Below, one piece after another: positions 7,634-16,711 of a stretch of 47,055 bases of DNA. The position numbers were made by a program, and so were the translations under genes. How positions within the stretch are numbered: the stretch's first letter is position 1; each line of letters starts with the position of its first letter. The notes beneath the pieces are model-generated. The model did not search any database. It saw only the letters and a list, made by a program, of their open reading frames with translations, and was not told where the DNA came from. Location: the NCBI GenBank assembly GCA_041665065.1, contig JBAYJM010000006.1, forward strand, positions 1 through 47,055. Reading direction: 5' to 3'. This stretch comes from JBAYJM01 sp041665065 (GTDB lineage: Bacteria; Patescibacteriota; Patescibacteriia; 2-01-FULL-39-33).

Positions 7634-7678
7634 TAGATAGCCCAATATATTATCTAAATTTAGAAAATATAATTAACT

Positions 7679-7707
7679 TTGAAATTAATAAAAATTTAAG
7701 GTATAAT
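7679..7707 (+). promoter_or_regulatory. promoter of proS
   Basis: TTGAAA (7679-7684), a 17-bp spacer and TATAAT (7702-7707). The start site would be near 7714, leaving a leader of about 128 nt before proS. Confidence 0.75.
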
Positions 7708-7734
7708 TAAATAACAAAAATTAGCAAAATAAAT

Positions 7735-7773
7735 CTGGCCGGCAATACGGAATTGCCAGTTTTGCATTTTTAT
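7735..7773 (+). promoter_or_regulatory. leader hairpin before proS, possible attenuator
   Basis: GGCAAT (7741-7746) pairs with ATTGCC (7752-7757). Alternatively CTGG (7735-7738) pairs with CCAG (7756-7759). TTTTGCATTTTT follows. It lies inside the proS leader and could end transcription early. No T-box sequence (AGGGTGGNACCGCG) is present. Confidence 0.4.
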
Positions 7774-7842
7774 AACAAAAGACTTCAAAAAAGCCTGGAC
7801 TTTAATTCCCATTAATATTAAAATAGTGACAATATCAACCCT

Positions 7843-9309
7843 ATGGACAAAAAAATAACATCAATGAAAGAAGATTATTCACAGTGGTATTTGGATATTA
7901 TTGATGCCGCTGACTTATCGGAAAACTCATCAGTTCGAGGATGCATGGTTATCAAGCCTTACGGCTATGCAATTTGGGAAAAAATGCAAAAGGCGCTTGA
8001 TGGCATGTTTAAGGAAACCGGAGTCCAGAACGCTTACTTTCCATTATTTATTCCACTTAGTTTTTTAAATAAAGAGGCAGAACACGTTGAAGGATTTGCT
8101 AAGGAGTGTGCTGTTGTAACTCATCATCGTTTGGAAAAAGGTGCTGATGGCAAATTAAAGCCGGCAGGTGAATTAGAAGAGCCTTTAGTCGTTAGGCCGA
8201 CATCTGAGACAATTATTTATGATACATTTTCCAAATGGGTTAACTCATATCGAGATTTGCCTTTGCTTATCAATCAATGGGCAAATATTGTTAGGTGGGA
8301 GCTTCGAACTCGGCCGTTTTTAAGAACGATGGAATTTTTATGGCAAGAAGGACATACTGCGCACGCAACTAAAAAAGAAGCGGATGAAAAAACTTTGCAG
8401 ATGATTGGCGTGTATAAAAAATTCTGTGAGGAATATATGGCTATGCCGGTTATTGATGGCATGAAAACTGAAACTGAGAAATTTGCCGGTGCTGAATATA
8501 CTACTTGTATTGAAGCTTTAATGCAGGATGGCAAAGCTCTTCAAGCTGGAACTTCTCATATGCTCGGTCAAAATTTTGCCAAGGCATTTGAGGTAAAATT
8601 TTTGGATGACAAAAGCGAAACACAATATGTTTGGCAAACAAGCTGGGGAGTCAGTACAAGATTGATTGGTGCATTGATAATGTCACACAGTGATGATAAA
8701 GGATTAGTCTTGCCTCCAAAACTTGCTCCAATTGAAGTGGTTATGGTTCCTATTTGGGCAAATGAAGAAGAGAAAACACAAGTCATGGATCAGGCTGAAA
8801 ATATTATCAAATCAGTAAAAGAAAAATTAGATATTACAATAAAATTAGACTCACGTGATCTTAGGCCAGGAGCTAGATTTTATGAATGGGAGAAAAAAGG
8901 CGTGCCGATTAGAATTGAAATCGGACCAAAAGATATTGCTAAAAATGTCGTTCAATTTGTCAGGCGTGATAGCGGTGAAAAATTCACCGTTGAAATCTCA
9001 GAAGTATTAGAAAAAGTTTCACAGACATTGGACGATATTCAAAGTTCATTACTTCAAAAATCGCAGAAATTTTTAAATGATAATATCACAGAAATTGATT
9101 CTTGGGATAAATTTAAAAAAGTAATTGAAGAAAAAGGCGGATTTTTGTCAGCTCATTGGTGCGGAGACGGAAAATGCGAAGAGAAAATCAAAGAAGAAAC
9201 AAAAGCCACGATTGCCTGCGTGCCTTTTGACCAGAAGAAAGAAAAAGGCAAATGTATTTTGTGTGGCAAAGAATCCAAGGGGAGGGTTTTATTTGCTAAA
9301 TCCTATTAA
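7843..9309 (+). CDS. proS: prolyl-tRNA synthetase, archaeal/eukaryotic-like type
   Basis: 488 residues of class II ProRS, which charges tRNA-Pro with proline in the cytosol. Motif 2 (VRWELRTRPFLRTMEFLWQEGHTAH, about 146-170) and motif 3 (GVSTRLIGALIMSHSDDKG, about 267-285) are clear. RPTSETIIYDTF precedes motif 2. There is no bacterial cis-editing insertion between motifs 2 and 3. The anticodon-binding domain follows. The C-terminal zinc-type domain (HWCGDGKCEEKI ... CILCGKESKGRVLFAKSY, ending in Tyr) marks the archaeal/eukaryotic-like form. The missing editing domain fits the separate ProX-like deacylase at 767. It has its own promoter and a leader hairpin. The mre operon starts 6 nt after its stop. 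Confidence 0.96.
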   Translation: MDKKITSMKEDYSQWYLDIIDAADLSENSSVRGCMVIKPYGYAIWEKMQKALDGMFKETGVQNAYFPLFIPLSFLNKEAEHVEGFAKECAVVTHHRLEKGADGKLKPAGELEEPLVVRPTSETIIYDTFSKWVNSYRDLPLLINQWANIVRWELRTRPFLRTMEFLWQEGHTAHATKKEADEKTLQMIGVYKKFCEEYMAMPVIDGMKTETEKFAGAEYTTCIEALMQDGKALQAGTSHMLGQNFAKAFEVKFLDDKSETQYVWQTSWGVSTRLIGALIMSHSDDKGLVLPPKLAPIEVVMVPIWANEEEKTQVMDQAENIIKSVKEKLDITIKLDSRDLRPGARFYEWEKKGVPIRIEIGPKDIAKNVVQFVRRDSGEKFTVEISEVLEKVSQTLDDIQSSLLQKSQKFLNDNITEIDSWDKFKKVIEEKGGFLSAHWCGDGKCEEKIKEETKATIACVPFDQKKEKGKCILCGKESKGRVLFAKSY

Positions 9310-9314
9310 TCCTC

Positions 9315-10361
9315 ATGAATTTTAAAAACTTTTTTAGAAAATTAAATAAAGGATTGGGCATTGACTTGGGCAGTACCCATACTTTGATTTACCAGCAGGA
9401 AAGAGGAATCGTCATTTCCGAGTCTTCGGTTGTTGCGGTAAACACTCGGACTGACCAGATTTTGGCTGTGGGTGATGAGGCCAGAAAAATGCTTGGCAAA
9501 ACACCCCCGCACATTATTGCCACCAAGCCTCTTGAATATGGCATTATTTCCGATTTTGAAATTGCCGAGAAAATGTTGAAGTTTTTTTTGGGCAGAGTAC
9601 GCTCCTTGGATAGGCTGGGATTTTCGGCATCGCCAATTGCTGTTGTGGGCGTTCCTTTGGACGTGACTGCCGTAGAAAAAAAAGCGGTAGAAGATGTGGT
9701 TAAATCCGCCGGAACATCAAAGGTATATCTGGTTGAAAATATCATGGCATCGGCAGTCGGTGCGCGTGTGCCCATTCAGGATCCGACCGGAAATATGGTG
9801 GTAAATTTGGGCGGCGGTTTGACTGAAGTGGCTGTCATATCACTTAGTGGAATTGTAAATTGGAAGGTATCGAGAATTGCCGGCATGACTCTGGATAAGG
9901 ATATTATTAATTTTGCCCGAGATGAATTCGGATTGGTTTTGGGAGAAATGGTTGCTGAAGATATTAAAAAGAGAATCGGATCGGCAATGAATTTAAGAGA
10001 AGGCTTAGAGATGCCGATGAGAGGAAGAGACATTTTAACCGGCTTGCCAAGAGAAGTAATGGTTTCCGATATCCAAATCCAAAAAGCCATATCGAAGTCA
10101 ATGGAAAAAATTCTTGATACTATTAAAACCACTCTTGAGACAACTCCGCCCGAGCTCGTAGCTGATATTTATCAGAAGGGTATTATTTTAACTGGCGGAG
10201 CTGCTCAACTTAAAGGCTTGGATAAATTTATATCCGATGTCATTAGAATTCCTGTCCACATTGCCGATGATTCGCAAACGTGCGGAGCAAGGGGAATGGG
10301 AATTTTTTTGGAAAACGAGCCGTTGTTAAACGATATATCGGTGCCTTCATCTCAACAATAA
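9315..10361 (+). CDS. divergent MreB paralog heading the shape operon
   Basis: 348 residues of an actin-like protein, collinear with MreB. The phosphate-1 loop is GIDLGSTHTLIYQQERG, and the end is GIILTGGAAQLKGLDKFI with a CGARGMGIFL helix. Several nucleotide-site positions differ from canonical MreB. The family's VVDIGGGTTEVAV is VVNLGGGLTEVAV here (Asp to Asn), EEPMAAA is ENIMASA, and GDEMD is GMTLD. The glutamate of TEV is kept. It precedes mreC by 13 nt in the classical mreBCD order. The more canonical MreB ends at position 174. This copy may be a specialised or non-hydrolysing filament partner; that is inference. Confidence 0.85.
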   Translation: MNFKNFFRKLNKGLGIDLGSTHTLIYQQERGIVISESSVVAVNTRTDQILAVGDEARKMLGKTPPHIIATKPLEYGIISDFEIAEKMLKFFLGRVRSLDRLGFSASPIAVVGVPLDVTAVEKKAVEDVVKSAGTSKVYLVENIMASAVGARVPIQDPTGNMVVNLGGGLTEVAVISLSGIVNWKVSRIAGMTLDKDIINFARDEFGLVLGEMVAEDIKKRIGSAMNLREGLEMPMRGRDILTGLPREVMVSDIQIQKAISKSMEKILDTIKTTLETTPPELVADIYQKGIILTGGAAQLKGLDKFISDVIRIPVHIADDSQTCGARGMGIFLENEPLLNDISVPSSQQ

Positions 10362-10374
10362 TAAATCACAAAAA

Positions 10375-11169
10375 ATGGGAAAGATTATAAAGTCTTTTTT
10401 AATGGTCTTAATTATTATCGGAGTATTAATAATGCTTCATTATGTCGGCTGGATTAAGCCGGTCGAAAATTTGTTTGTGAGAATATTTGCTCCCATAGAG
10501 GGAGGACTGAGATCCGGATCTTTGGGAATGAAAAGTTTTTATGGCAATTGGATAAACCGAAAAGATCTGATAGCTGAAAATGAAGGATTAAAAGACCAAC
10601 TAAAAAATTACCAAATGGATCTTTCCAGAGCTAACAGCTTGGAAGAAGAAAACGATTTGCTTAGACAGGAATTAAAATTTACAAAGGATTCAAAATACAA
10701 ATATGTGGCCGCTAAAATTATAACCGGGGTTTCTGACCCCATTTCTCAATCCGTGGTTATAAACAGGGGCAAGGCGGACGGTGTTGTTAAAGGGTTGGCT
10801 GTTGTGGCTGGAAACGGCATAATGATCGGGAAAATTTCAGAAGTGCAGGACAATTTCAGCAAAGTCCTTTTGCTTACAGACAGTAATAGCAAAGTTGCCG
10901 CTACCGTGCAAAATGTAGATAAGACGGCAGGGTTAGTCGAGGGCCAGTATGGTTTAAGCTTTTCGATGACAAACATTCCGCAGGATCAAAAAATAGACGA
11001 AAACGACCTGATTGTCACCTCCGGCCTTGAGGGACAAATACCTAAAAACATTTTAATCGCCAAGGTTGAAAGAGTAGAAAAGGTAGAAAGTGAAATTTTT
11101 AAAACTGCAATTTTAAGCCCGCTTATTCCATTTGCAAATCTTAGCGATCTTTTAGTAATTATACCTTAG
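10375..11169 (+). CDS. mreC: rod-shape protein MreC
   Basis: 264 residues. One N-terminal membrane helix (about 5-25, SFLMVLIIIGVLIMLHYVGW) is followed by a short coiled coil (about 60-100, LIAENEGLKDQLKNYQMDL). Then comes the beta-barrel MreC core with VVINRGKADGVVKGLAVVAGNG, VLLLTDSNSKVAATVQ and VTSGLEGQIPKNILIAKV. MreC links the cytoplasmic MreB filament to the transpeptidase PBP2 in the wall. The length is typical and the gene runs directly into mreD, which starts at the next base after its stop codon. Confidence 0.93.
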   Translation: MGKIIKSFLMVLIIIGVLIMLHYVGWIKPVENLFVRIFAPIEGGLRSGSLGMKSFYGNWINRKDLIAENEGLKDQLKNYQMDLSRANSLEEENDLLRQELKFTKDSKYKYVAAKIITGVSDPISQSVVINRGKADGVVKGLAVVAGNGIMIGKISEVQDNFSKVLLLTDSNSKVAATVQNVDKTAGLVEGQYGLSFSMTNIPQDQKIDENDLIVTSGLEGQIPKNILIAKVERVEKVESEIFKTAILSPLIPFANLSDLLVIIP

Positions 11170-11688
11170 ATGAAAAAAAATATTATCATAATTATCTTAC
11201 TTCTTTTTCTGTTGATTTTTCAAATCTCTTTTTTGAATGACTTTGATTTTTTTCTTTTGAAATTTAATTGTGTTATAGTTGCTCTAATTTTAATGTTAAA
11301 TATTTTATCTTTTAATAAAGTCATTGGCCTGGCTTTAATGTGCGGATTTTTTATGGATATTTTCTCCAGCATGCCTTTTGGGACATTTTTAATCACCTAC
11401 ACTTTGACTATTTTTATTACGGAAGTCTTGTTTTTGAATTTTTTAACAAACCATTCATTTTATTCAATAATATTGTTAGGCATTATTGCGGTGGTATCGT
11501 TTAATTTTATTTTTTTGGCTATAAGCGGAGTTTCTTACTTTTTTAATATTGGCAATTTTGGAATTTCCGGCAAATTCTGGCTGGATCTATTATTGCAGAT
11601 TATTGATCACTCGATTATCTTGGGAATTGCCTTTTATTTCATTAACAACCGATCAAGATTATTTAAACCGGTTTTTTTACGATCATGA
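11170..11688 (+). CDS. mreD: rod-shape protein MreD
   Basis: 172 residues, almost wholly hydrophobic with about five membrane helices. It opens IIIIILLLFLLIFQISFL, continues with GLALMCGFFMDIFSSMPFG (the conserved D...P.G segment of MreD) and ends with a last helix and NNRSRLFKP. It belongs to the elongasome. The assignment rests on that motif and on its place between mreC and PBP2. Its stop overlaps the next start by four bases (11685-11688). Confidence 0.88.
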   Translation: MKKNIIIIILLLFLLIFQISFLNDFDFFLLKFNCVIVALILMLNILSFNKVIGLALMCGFFMDIFSSMPFGTFLITYTLTIFITEVLFLNFLTNHSFYSIILLGIIAVVSFNFIFLAISGVSYFFNIGNFGISGKFWLDLLLQIIDHSIILGIAFYFINNRSRLFKPVFLRS

Positions 11689-13619
11689 ATAATAAGGAAG
11701 AATTTTTTTTCATCGCGGAAAATATTAATTCCGGCCGGAGAAGTTCTCTAAATTGGGTTGAAAGCAGTGCAAGCACTTCCTGGCTCAATTCTGAGGGTTT
11801 AGATACCGGTTTTTTAAGCTTGTCCATGAGTTCAAAAAAAATCAGGTTTTTCTTTTTTATTATTTTGGCCGGTATTTTGTGCTTGATACTTCGAACAGCA
11901 TATTTGCAAATATTTAGAAATGATTATTATTTTGGTTTGGCCGAAAATAATCGAATCAAGACGGAATATGTTAAGGCCCATCGGGGCATAATTTATGACC
12001 GCAATGGTAAAGCCTTGGTGCAAAACGTCTTTGGCTTTACATTGTCTATGGTGCCGGCTTCTTTGCCTAAAAATGACATTGATAAAAAACAGGTCATTTC
12101 GGAGGTGTCAAAAATTACCGGCGTTTCTTTGCAGGAAATTGAGCAGAAGATGACCTCAACAAATCCATACTATTTTCAGGCCGTACCAATTAAGACTGGA
12201 ATTGATTATGACAAGGCGATGGATATAAAAATCAGGGCGTCAGAACTTCCCGGAGTGGAATTGGATATTGATTCATGGAGAAAGTATTTGGACGGCTTGT
12301 CTTTTGCACATATTTTGGGCTATGTAGGTAAAATCAATGCGGAGGAGTATGCTAAGTTGACTGCGTCATATCTCCTTAATGACAATATCGGTAAGACAGG
12401 ACTGGAAAAACAGTATGAAAACTATTTAAAGGGCCAGCATGGGCAAAAGAAATATGAAGTTGATGCATTAGGCAGAGAAAAGAAAATTATTTATCAGGTG
12501 CCCTTTAAGGCGGGTGACAATTTAATTTTATCTGTCGACGCTGATTTGCAGGATAAAATTTATCAGGTTTTGGATGGAAAATTAAAAGGCAATTTTACGG
12601 CTTCGGTGATTGTTTCAAATCCGCAAAGCGGGGAGATAATGGCAATGGTGGATTATCCTAGTTATGATAACAATCTGTTTGCCAGAGGTATAACCAAAAA
12701 TGACTATAAGGCATTATTGGAAAATGAGCAAAAGCCTCTTTTTGCAAGATCCTTTTTAGGCGAATATCCGTCCGGCTCAACTGTTAAGATTGTTGAGGCT
12801 GCCGGGGCGCTCCAAGAGGGAATTATTACCAAGAACACAACCGTCAATAGTAGCGGAGGTATAAGGATTGGCCAATGGTTTTTCCCCGATTGGAAGGCTG
12901 GCGGGCATGGCAGTACAAATGTAGTTAAAGCCATTGCTCAATCGGTCAACACCTTTTTTTATTATATTGGCGGCGGTTATGGAGATTTTAAGGGCATGGG
13001 AGTACCATTGCTTGATAAATATTTTTTACTATTCGGTTTGGCTGAAAAAACCGGAATTGATTTGCCTAGCGAGGCAAAAGGCTTTGTGCCGACTGAGGCG
13101 TGGAAGCAGGAGACCAAAAAAGAACAGTGGTATATTGGTGACACTTATCATTTGTCAATCGGCCAGGGTGATTTATTAGTTACCCCGCTTCAAGTAAATA
13201 ATTATACCTCTGCAATTGCCAATGGCGGAAAATTATATAAACCGCACTTATTGCATCAGATAAATTTTTACGATGGACAATTTGAAATTGTAAAACCGGA
13301 AATTATACGCCAAGATTTTGTCCATCCGGGCAATATTAATATCATCAGGGAGGGGATGCGTGAGACAATAGTTTCCGGTTCGGCAAGAAGTCTCTCTTCC
13401 TTGCCGGTTGAGGTTGCCGGAAAAACAGGAACTGCGCAGTGGAATACGACTAAGCCTAATCATGCCTGGTTTACTGGCTTTGCGCCGTTTAATAACCCCA
13501 CATTTTGCATAACGGTTTTAGTTGAGCAGGGAGGAGAAGGGTCTTCAATTGCTGTTCCAATTGCTCATGAAATCTTCGATTTTTGGTTCGTTAACGGAAA
13601 TCCTCGCCATGCGATTTAA
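11685..13619 (+). CDS. mrdA: penicillin-binding protein 2 (elongation transpeptidase)
   Basis: 644 residues. A cytoplasmic tail is followed by one membrane helix (about 52-70, IRFFFFIILAGILCLIL). The non-catalytic domain holds NNRIKTEYVKAHRGIIYDRNGKALVQN. The transpeptidase domain has the three active-site boxes: SxxK as SGSTVK (about residue 367), SxN as SVN (about 420) and KTG as GKTGTAQ (about 573). The protein cross-links new peptidoglycan during elongation together with RodA and MreBCD. No rodA is seen in the window. The cytoplasmic tail before the helix is longer than usual (about 50 residues). Confidence 0.93.
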   Translation: MNNKEEFFFIAENINSGRRSSLNWVESSASTSWLNSEGLDTGFLSLSMSSKKIRFFFFIILAGILCLILRTAYLQIFRNDYYFGLAENNRIKTEYVKAHRGIIYDRNGKALVQNVFGFTLSMVPASLPKNDIDKKQVISEVSKITGVSLQEIEQKMTSTNPYYFQAVPIKTGIDYDKAMDIKIRASELPGVELDIDSWRKYLDGLSFAHILGYVGKINAEEYAKLTASYLLNDNIGKTGLEKQYENYLKGQHGQKKYEVDALGREKKIIYQVPFKAGDNLILSVDADLQDKIYQVLDGKLKGNFTASVIVSNPQSGEIMAMVDYPSYDNNLFARGITKNDYKALLENEQKPLFARSFLGEYPSGSTVKIVEAAGALQEGIITKNTTVNSSGGIRIGQWFFPDWKAGGHGSTNVVKAIAQSVNTFFYYIGGGYGDFKGMGVPLLDKYFLLFGLAEKTGIDLPSEAKGFVPTEAWKQETKKEQWYIGDTYHLSIGQGDLLVTPLQVNNYTSAIANGGKLYKPHLLHQINFYDGQFEIVKPEIIRQDFVHPGNINIIREGMRETIVSGSARSLSSLPVEVAGKTGTAQWNTTKPNHAWFTGFAPFNNPTFCITVLVEQGGEGSSIAVPIAHEIFDFWFVNGNPRHAI

Positions 13620-13635
13620 TTATTTTTTAATGTCC

Positions 13636-13664
13636 TTGACACTAGTTATTTTAAATGATATCCT
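13636..13664 (+). promoter_or_regulatory. promoter of greA
   Basis: TTGACA (13636-13641), 17 bp and TATCCT (13659-13664). The leader would be about 78 nt and shows no clear structure. Confidence 0.6.
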
Positions 13665-13748
13665 ATCTTCAATAAAGATTTAAATTTACTTAAATTGAGA
13701 AGGTGCTTTTTTATTTTTATATTTAGATTAAATTAATCAAATTACAAC

Positions 13749-14210
13749 ATGAGAGAAAACTATATTTCCAAAGAAGGCTTAGAGAAAGTTAAAAAGGAAC
13801 TTGATGACTTGATTCGTATTGATAGGCCAGAGGTGATAGATAGGATCGCTCGGGCTAGAGAACTTGGCGACTTATCAGAAAATGCCGAGTATCATGAAGC
13901 GAGAGAAAAACAGAGTTTTATCGAGGGCCGTATTCAGGAATTAGAATATCTCATTAAAAATGCGGTTATCATTAAAGCGAGCAAAAATAAAGACATTGTT
14001 TCTTTGGGAACGACTGTTCATGCAACATGTGATAATGGCATGGTTATAAAATATACTATTGTTGGCCATACTGAGGCAAACCCGGCTGAAGGTAAAATTT
14101 CAAATGAATCTCCGCTGGGCAAAGCTTTTATTGGCAAGGGTGTTGGACACGAATTTGAATTGGCGATTCCATCTGGAAAGATTAAATGTAAAATTGATAA
14201 GATTGAATAA
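13749..14210 (+). CDS. greA: transcription elongation factor GreA
   Basis: 153 residues, slightly short but complete. The N-terminal antiparallel coiled coil carries RARELGDLSENAEYHEAREKQSF, whose acidic tip (D and E after LG) stimulates RNA cleavage in backtracked RNA polymerase. The C-terminal FKBP-like domain has VSLGTTVHA, ESPLGKAFIGKGVGHEFELAIPSG and the final KI strand. It has its own promoter and terminator, so it is monocistronic. Confidence 0.97.
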   Translation: MRENYISKEGLEKVKKELDDLIRIDRPEVIDRIARARELGDLSENAEYHEAREKQSFIEGRIQELEYLIKNAVIIKASKNKDIVSLGTTVHATCDNGMVIKYTIVGHTEANPAEGKISNESPLGKAFIGKGVGHEFELAIPSGKIKCKIDKIE

Positions 14211-14216
14211 TTCTTA

Positions 14217-14246
14217 AGCCCCGCACATTGCGGGGTTTTATTTTTA
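14217..14246 (+). terminator. terminator of greA
   Basis: CCCCGC (14219-14224) and GCGGGG (14230-14235) form a stem with an ACATT loop, followed by TTTTATTTTT. Confidence 0.85.
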
Positions 14247-14258
14247 AACTTAATTTTT

Positions 14259-14450
14259 ACTTTTTTCTTTTCTAGGAAAAGAAAAAAGCTAACAAAAGAA
14301 AAAAGTCGCGAGCCTGTAAAAATCATGGCCAAATTTTTTACTTCTCTCACTAAAACAGCTAACGCCTCTGCTGAGGCTAGAGCTGTTTCGTAACGTTCGC
14401 TTCGTAAAAAATTAGCACAAGATTTTTAAGGCTCACACGGGGAGGGGAAT
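14259..14450. repeat. 190-bp palindromic dispersed repeat, copy 2
   Basis: This is the second copy of the block at 301-490, in the same orientation and placed between the greA terminator and the gyrB terminator. The core AAAATCATGGCC..., AAAACAGCTAACGCCTC and TTCGCTTCGTAAAAAATTAGC is kept. A stem change (AGAGCTGTTT against GGGCTGTTT) is matched by AAACAGCT against AAACAGCC on the other arm. The pairing is thus preserved by compensating bases. This suggests selection on structure, or mobility as a folded unit. Confidence 0.75.
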
Positions 14451-14482
14451 AAAAAAACAAGGAATTAATTCCTTGTTTTTTT
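14451..14482 (-). terminator. terminator of gyrB, symmetric
   Basis: AACAAGGAATT and AATTCCTTGTT (14456-14477) form a perfect palindrome with A and T runs on both sides. It can therefore work in both directions between greA and gyrB. Confidence 0.75.
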
Positions 14483-14495
14483 GCTGGTTACTAAA

Positions 14496-16550
14496 TTAGA
14501 TGTCCAAATTCTGTACGCTCTTGGCGTGAGTTTGAATGAACCTTTTACGTGGGGCGACGTCTCCGCCCATTAAAATATCAAAAGTTTCGTCAGCTTTTTC
14601 TACATCTTCAGCGGTGATTTTTTTCATCTTGCGTTTGGCAGGATCCATGGTTGTGTCCCAGAGTTGTTCGGGATTCATTTCTCCCAAACCTTTGTAGCGT
14701 TGAATATTAACTTTAATTCCACCGAATTCTTCTACTTTAACTTCGCCCTCTTCAGTATCTAATGCTTCTTCGGTTTCTGCCTCATCTTCCTTTTTAGATT
14801 TTGTTTCCTGTTTTTGGGATTTTGCCAATCCAAGCATTTCTTGTTTTGATTCTTCAAGTTCTTCTTCCGTATATGCCCACCTTACTTCTTTCCCGATTTG
14901 GATTCTATATAAAGGTGGTTGTGCTACATAAATATGCCCTTGTTTTATTAATTCTGGAAAATGTCTGTAGAATAATGTTAAAAGCAAGGTCCTGATATGT
15001 GAGCCGTCAACATCAGCATCAGTCATAATAATTACCTTATCATATCTTAATTCGGCAATCTCAAATTGTTCACCAATGTTTGTGCCAATGGCAATTATTA
15101 AAGACTTTACTTCGTTATTGGCAAGCATTTTATCAAGTCTGGCTCTCTCAACGTTAAGAATCTTCCCACGAAGAGGTAATATGGCTTGAAATTCACGGTT
15201 TCTGCCTTGCTTTGCACTACCGCCCGCACTATCTCCCTCAACAATGAATAATTCTGATAAGGAAGGATCTTTTGATGAGCAGTCGGCTAATTTGCCTGGC
15301 AATGAAAATCCGTCCAAAGCGCCTTTACGCAAGACAGTTTCGCGAGCCGCTCTGGCCGCAACACGGGCCTTTGAGGCCAAAATACATTTGCCAATTATTC
15401 CTTCGGCGTCTTTGGGATTTTCTTCCAAAAAGGTATTAAAGGCTTCAGACATTACCTTATCCACAGCCGCTCTTGCCTCGACGTTACCCAATTTGGCTTT
15501 TGTTTGCCCTTCAAACTGCGCCTCCCTTATCTTTATGGAAACAACTGCGGACAGACCCTCGCGTACATCCTCAGCGGTTAAATTGGGATCCTTTTCTTTT
15601 AAAAATCCTTGCTTTCGGGCAAAATTATTTATTGTTCTTGTTAGTGCGGTTTTAAATCCAACTACATGCATTCCGCCTTCCGGATTAAAAATGTTGTTGG
15701 CAAAAGGCATGACTGTTTCATTATATTCCACTGTATACTGCAAAGCGATTTCCACATTAATGCCCTCGGCTTCTTTTTCAATATAAAATATAGTAGGATG
15801 TTTGGATTCTACATGGCTATTAATGTGTTTTACGTAGGATTTAATACCGCCTTCAAAATAGAATTTATAACAAAGATGCTTGAGGGGATCGTTTTCTCTT
15901 TCATCACAAACTATGATAGATATCCCTTTAGTAAGATAGGCCTGTTGGCGTAAATAGTCCAAGACTGTTTTTAAGTTAAAATCCAAAACGCTAAAAATAG
16001 TTCCATCCGGCTTGAAAGTGATTTTGGTTCCTGTGCCCTTGGCGCTCCCCATTTCTTTGATTGGCTTGACCGGAATTCCGATTTTATATTCCTGCATCCA
16101 CAATTTTCCATCGCGTTTAACTTCAGCCTTGGTATATGAGGAAAGAGCGTTGACCACAGAAACACCGACGCCATGCAGTCCACCGGAAACTTTGTATCCG
16201 CTGTCGCCGAATTTTCCACCGGCATGTAGTTTGGTCATAACCGTTTCCAAAGCGGAAACTTTAGTGACCTTGTGCTTATCAACTGGAATTCCTCGGCCAT
16301 TATCTTCTTCTGAAATCATGCCATCCGCAAGTAGTTTTACTCTAATAGTATCAGCATGCCCAGCCATGGCCTCATCAATGCTATTATTTACAACTTCCCA
16401 AATCAAATGATGCAAACCGGTTTCTGCCGTGTTGCCAATATACATGCCCGGCCTTTTTCTCACTGGATCTAATCCTTCTAATACTTGTATTTGCTCAGCG
16501 CCATAAGCATTCTCATCTTTCTTTGTTTTTTTGTCTATTTTTTGAGCCAT
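14496..16550 (-). CDS. gyrB: DNA gyrase subunit B
   Basis: 684 residues. The GHKL ATPase part has VNNSIDEAMAGHAD, DNGRGIPVDKH and GGLHGVGVSVVNALS. The transducer domain follows. The TOPRIM domain has FIVEGDSAGGSAKQGRN (catalytic Glu) and MTDADVDGSHIRTLLLTLFYRHF (DxDxD metal site). It ends with RYKGLGEMNPEQLWDTTMDP, a GyrB rather than ParE signature. With GyrA it introduces negative supercoils. An acidic low-complexity insert (KKEDEAETEEALDTEEGE, about residues 577-597) lies in the C-terminal part. gyrA is not in the window. The start MAQKIDKKTKKDENAYGAEQI is the natural one. It is transcribed against its neighbours. Confidence 0.97.
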   Translation of the reverse strand: MAQKIDKKTKKDENAYGAEQIQVLEGLDPVRKRPGMYIGNTAETGLHHLIWEVVNNSIDEAMAGHADTIRVKLLADGMISEEDNGRGIPVDKHKVTKVSALETVMTKLHAGGKFGDSGYKVSGGLHGVGVSVVNALSSYTKAEVKRDGKLWMQEYKIGIPVKPIKEMGSAKGTGTKITFKPDGTIFSVLDFNLKTVLDYLRQQAYLTKGISIIVCDERENDPLKHLCYKFYFEGGIKSYVKHINSHVESKHPTIFYIEKEAEGINVEIALQYTVEYNETVMPFANNIFNPEGGMHVVGFKTALTRTINNFARKQGFLKEKDPNLTAEDVREGLSAVVSIKIREAQFEGQTKAKLGNVEARAAVDKVMSEAFNTFLEENPKDAEGIIGKCILASKARVAARAARETVLRKGALDGFSLPGKLADCSSKDPSLSELFIVEGDSAGGSAKQGRNREFQAILPLRGKILNVERARLDKMLANNEVKSLIIAIGTNIGEQFEIAELRYDKVIIMTDADVDGSHIRTLLLTLFYRHFPELIKQGHIYVAQPPLYRIQIGKEVRWAYTEEELEESKQEMLGLAKSQKQETKSKKEDEAETEEALDTEEGEVKVEEFGGIKVNIQRYKGLGEMNPEQLWDTTMDPAKRKMKKITAEDVEKADETFDILMGGDVAPRKRFIQTHAKSVQNLDI

Positions 16551-16698
16551 ATTATGTCTAATTTTACTAATTTATTTGTTCAGTTGGTTAACTGTTAAGT
16601 ATTACTATTTTATCATTTTTTATGGTTTATGGCAACAATATTTTAAGTTAATTTAAATAGTTTAATTAATTTAAGTTAATAATTTTTTGTTTATTTGT

Positions 16699-16711
16699 TA
16701 TAATATATTTA
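16699..16711 (+). promoter_or_regulatory. -10 box placed for a leaderless transcript
   Basis: A perfect TATAAT (16699-16704) lies 6 nt before the ATG at 16711. With the usual -10 to start-site distance the RNA would begin at the ATG itself. The -35 is weak (TTAATA, 17 bp upstream). Confidence 0.55.

Noticed and set aside
7735..7773. T-box riboswitch before proS
   Set aside because: The leader is short and lacks the conserved T-box sequence and specifier loop; only a simple hairpin is present.
15244..15786. 180-codon plus-strand frame inside gyrB
   Set aside because: Antisense to conserved GyrB sequence, no promoter or SD.
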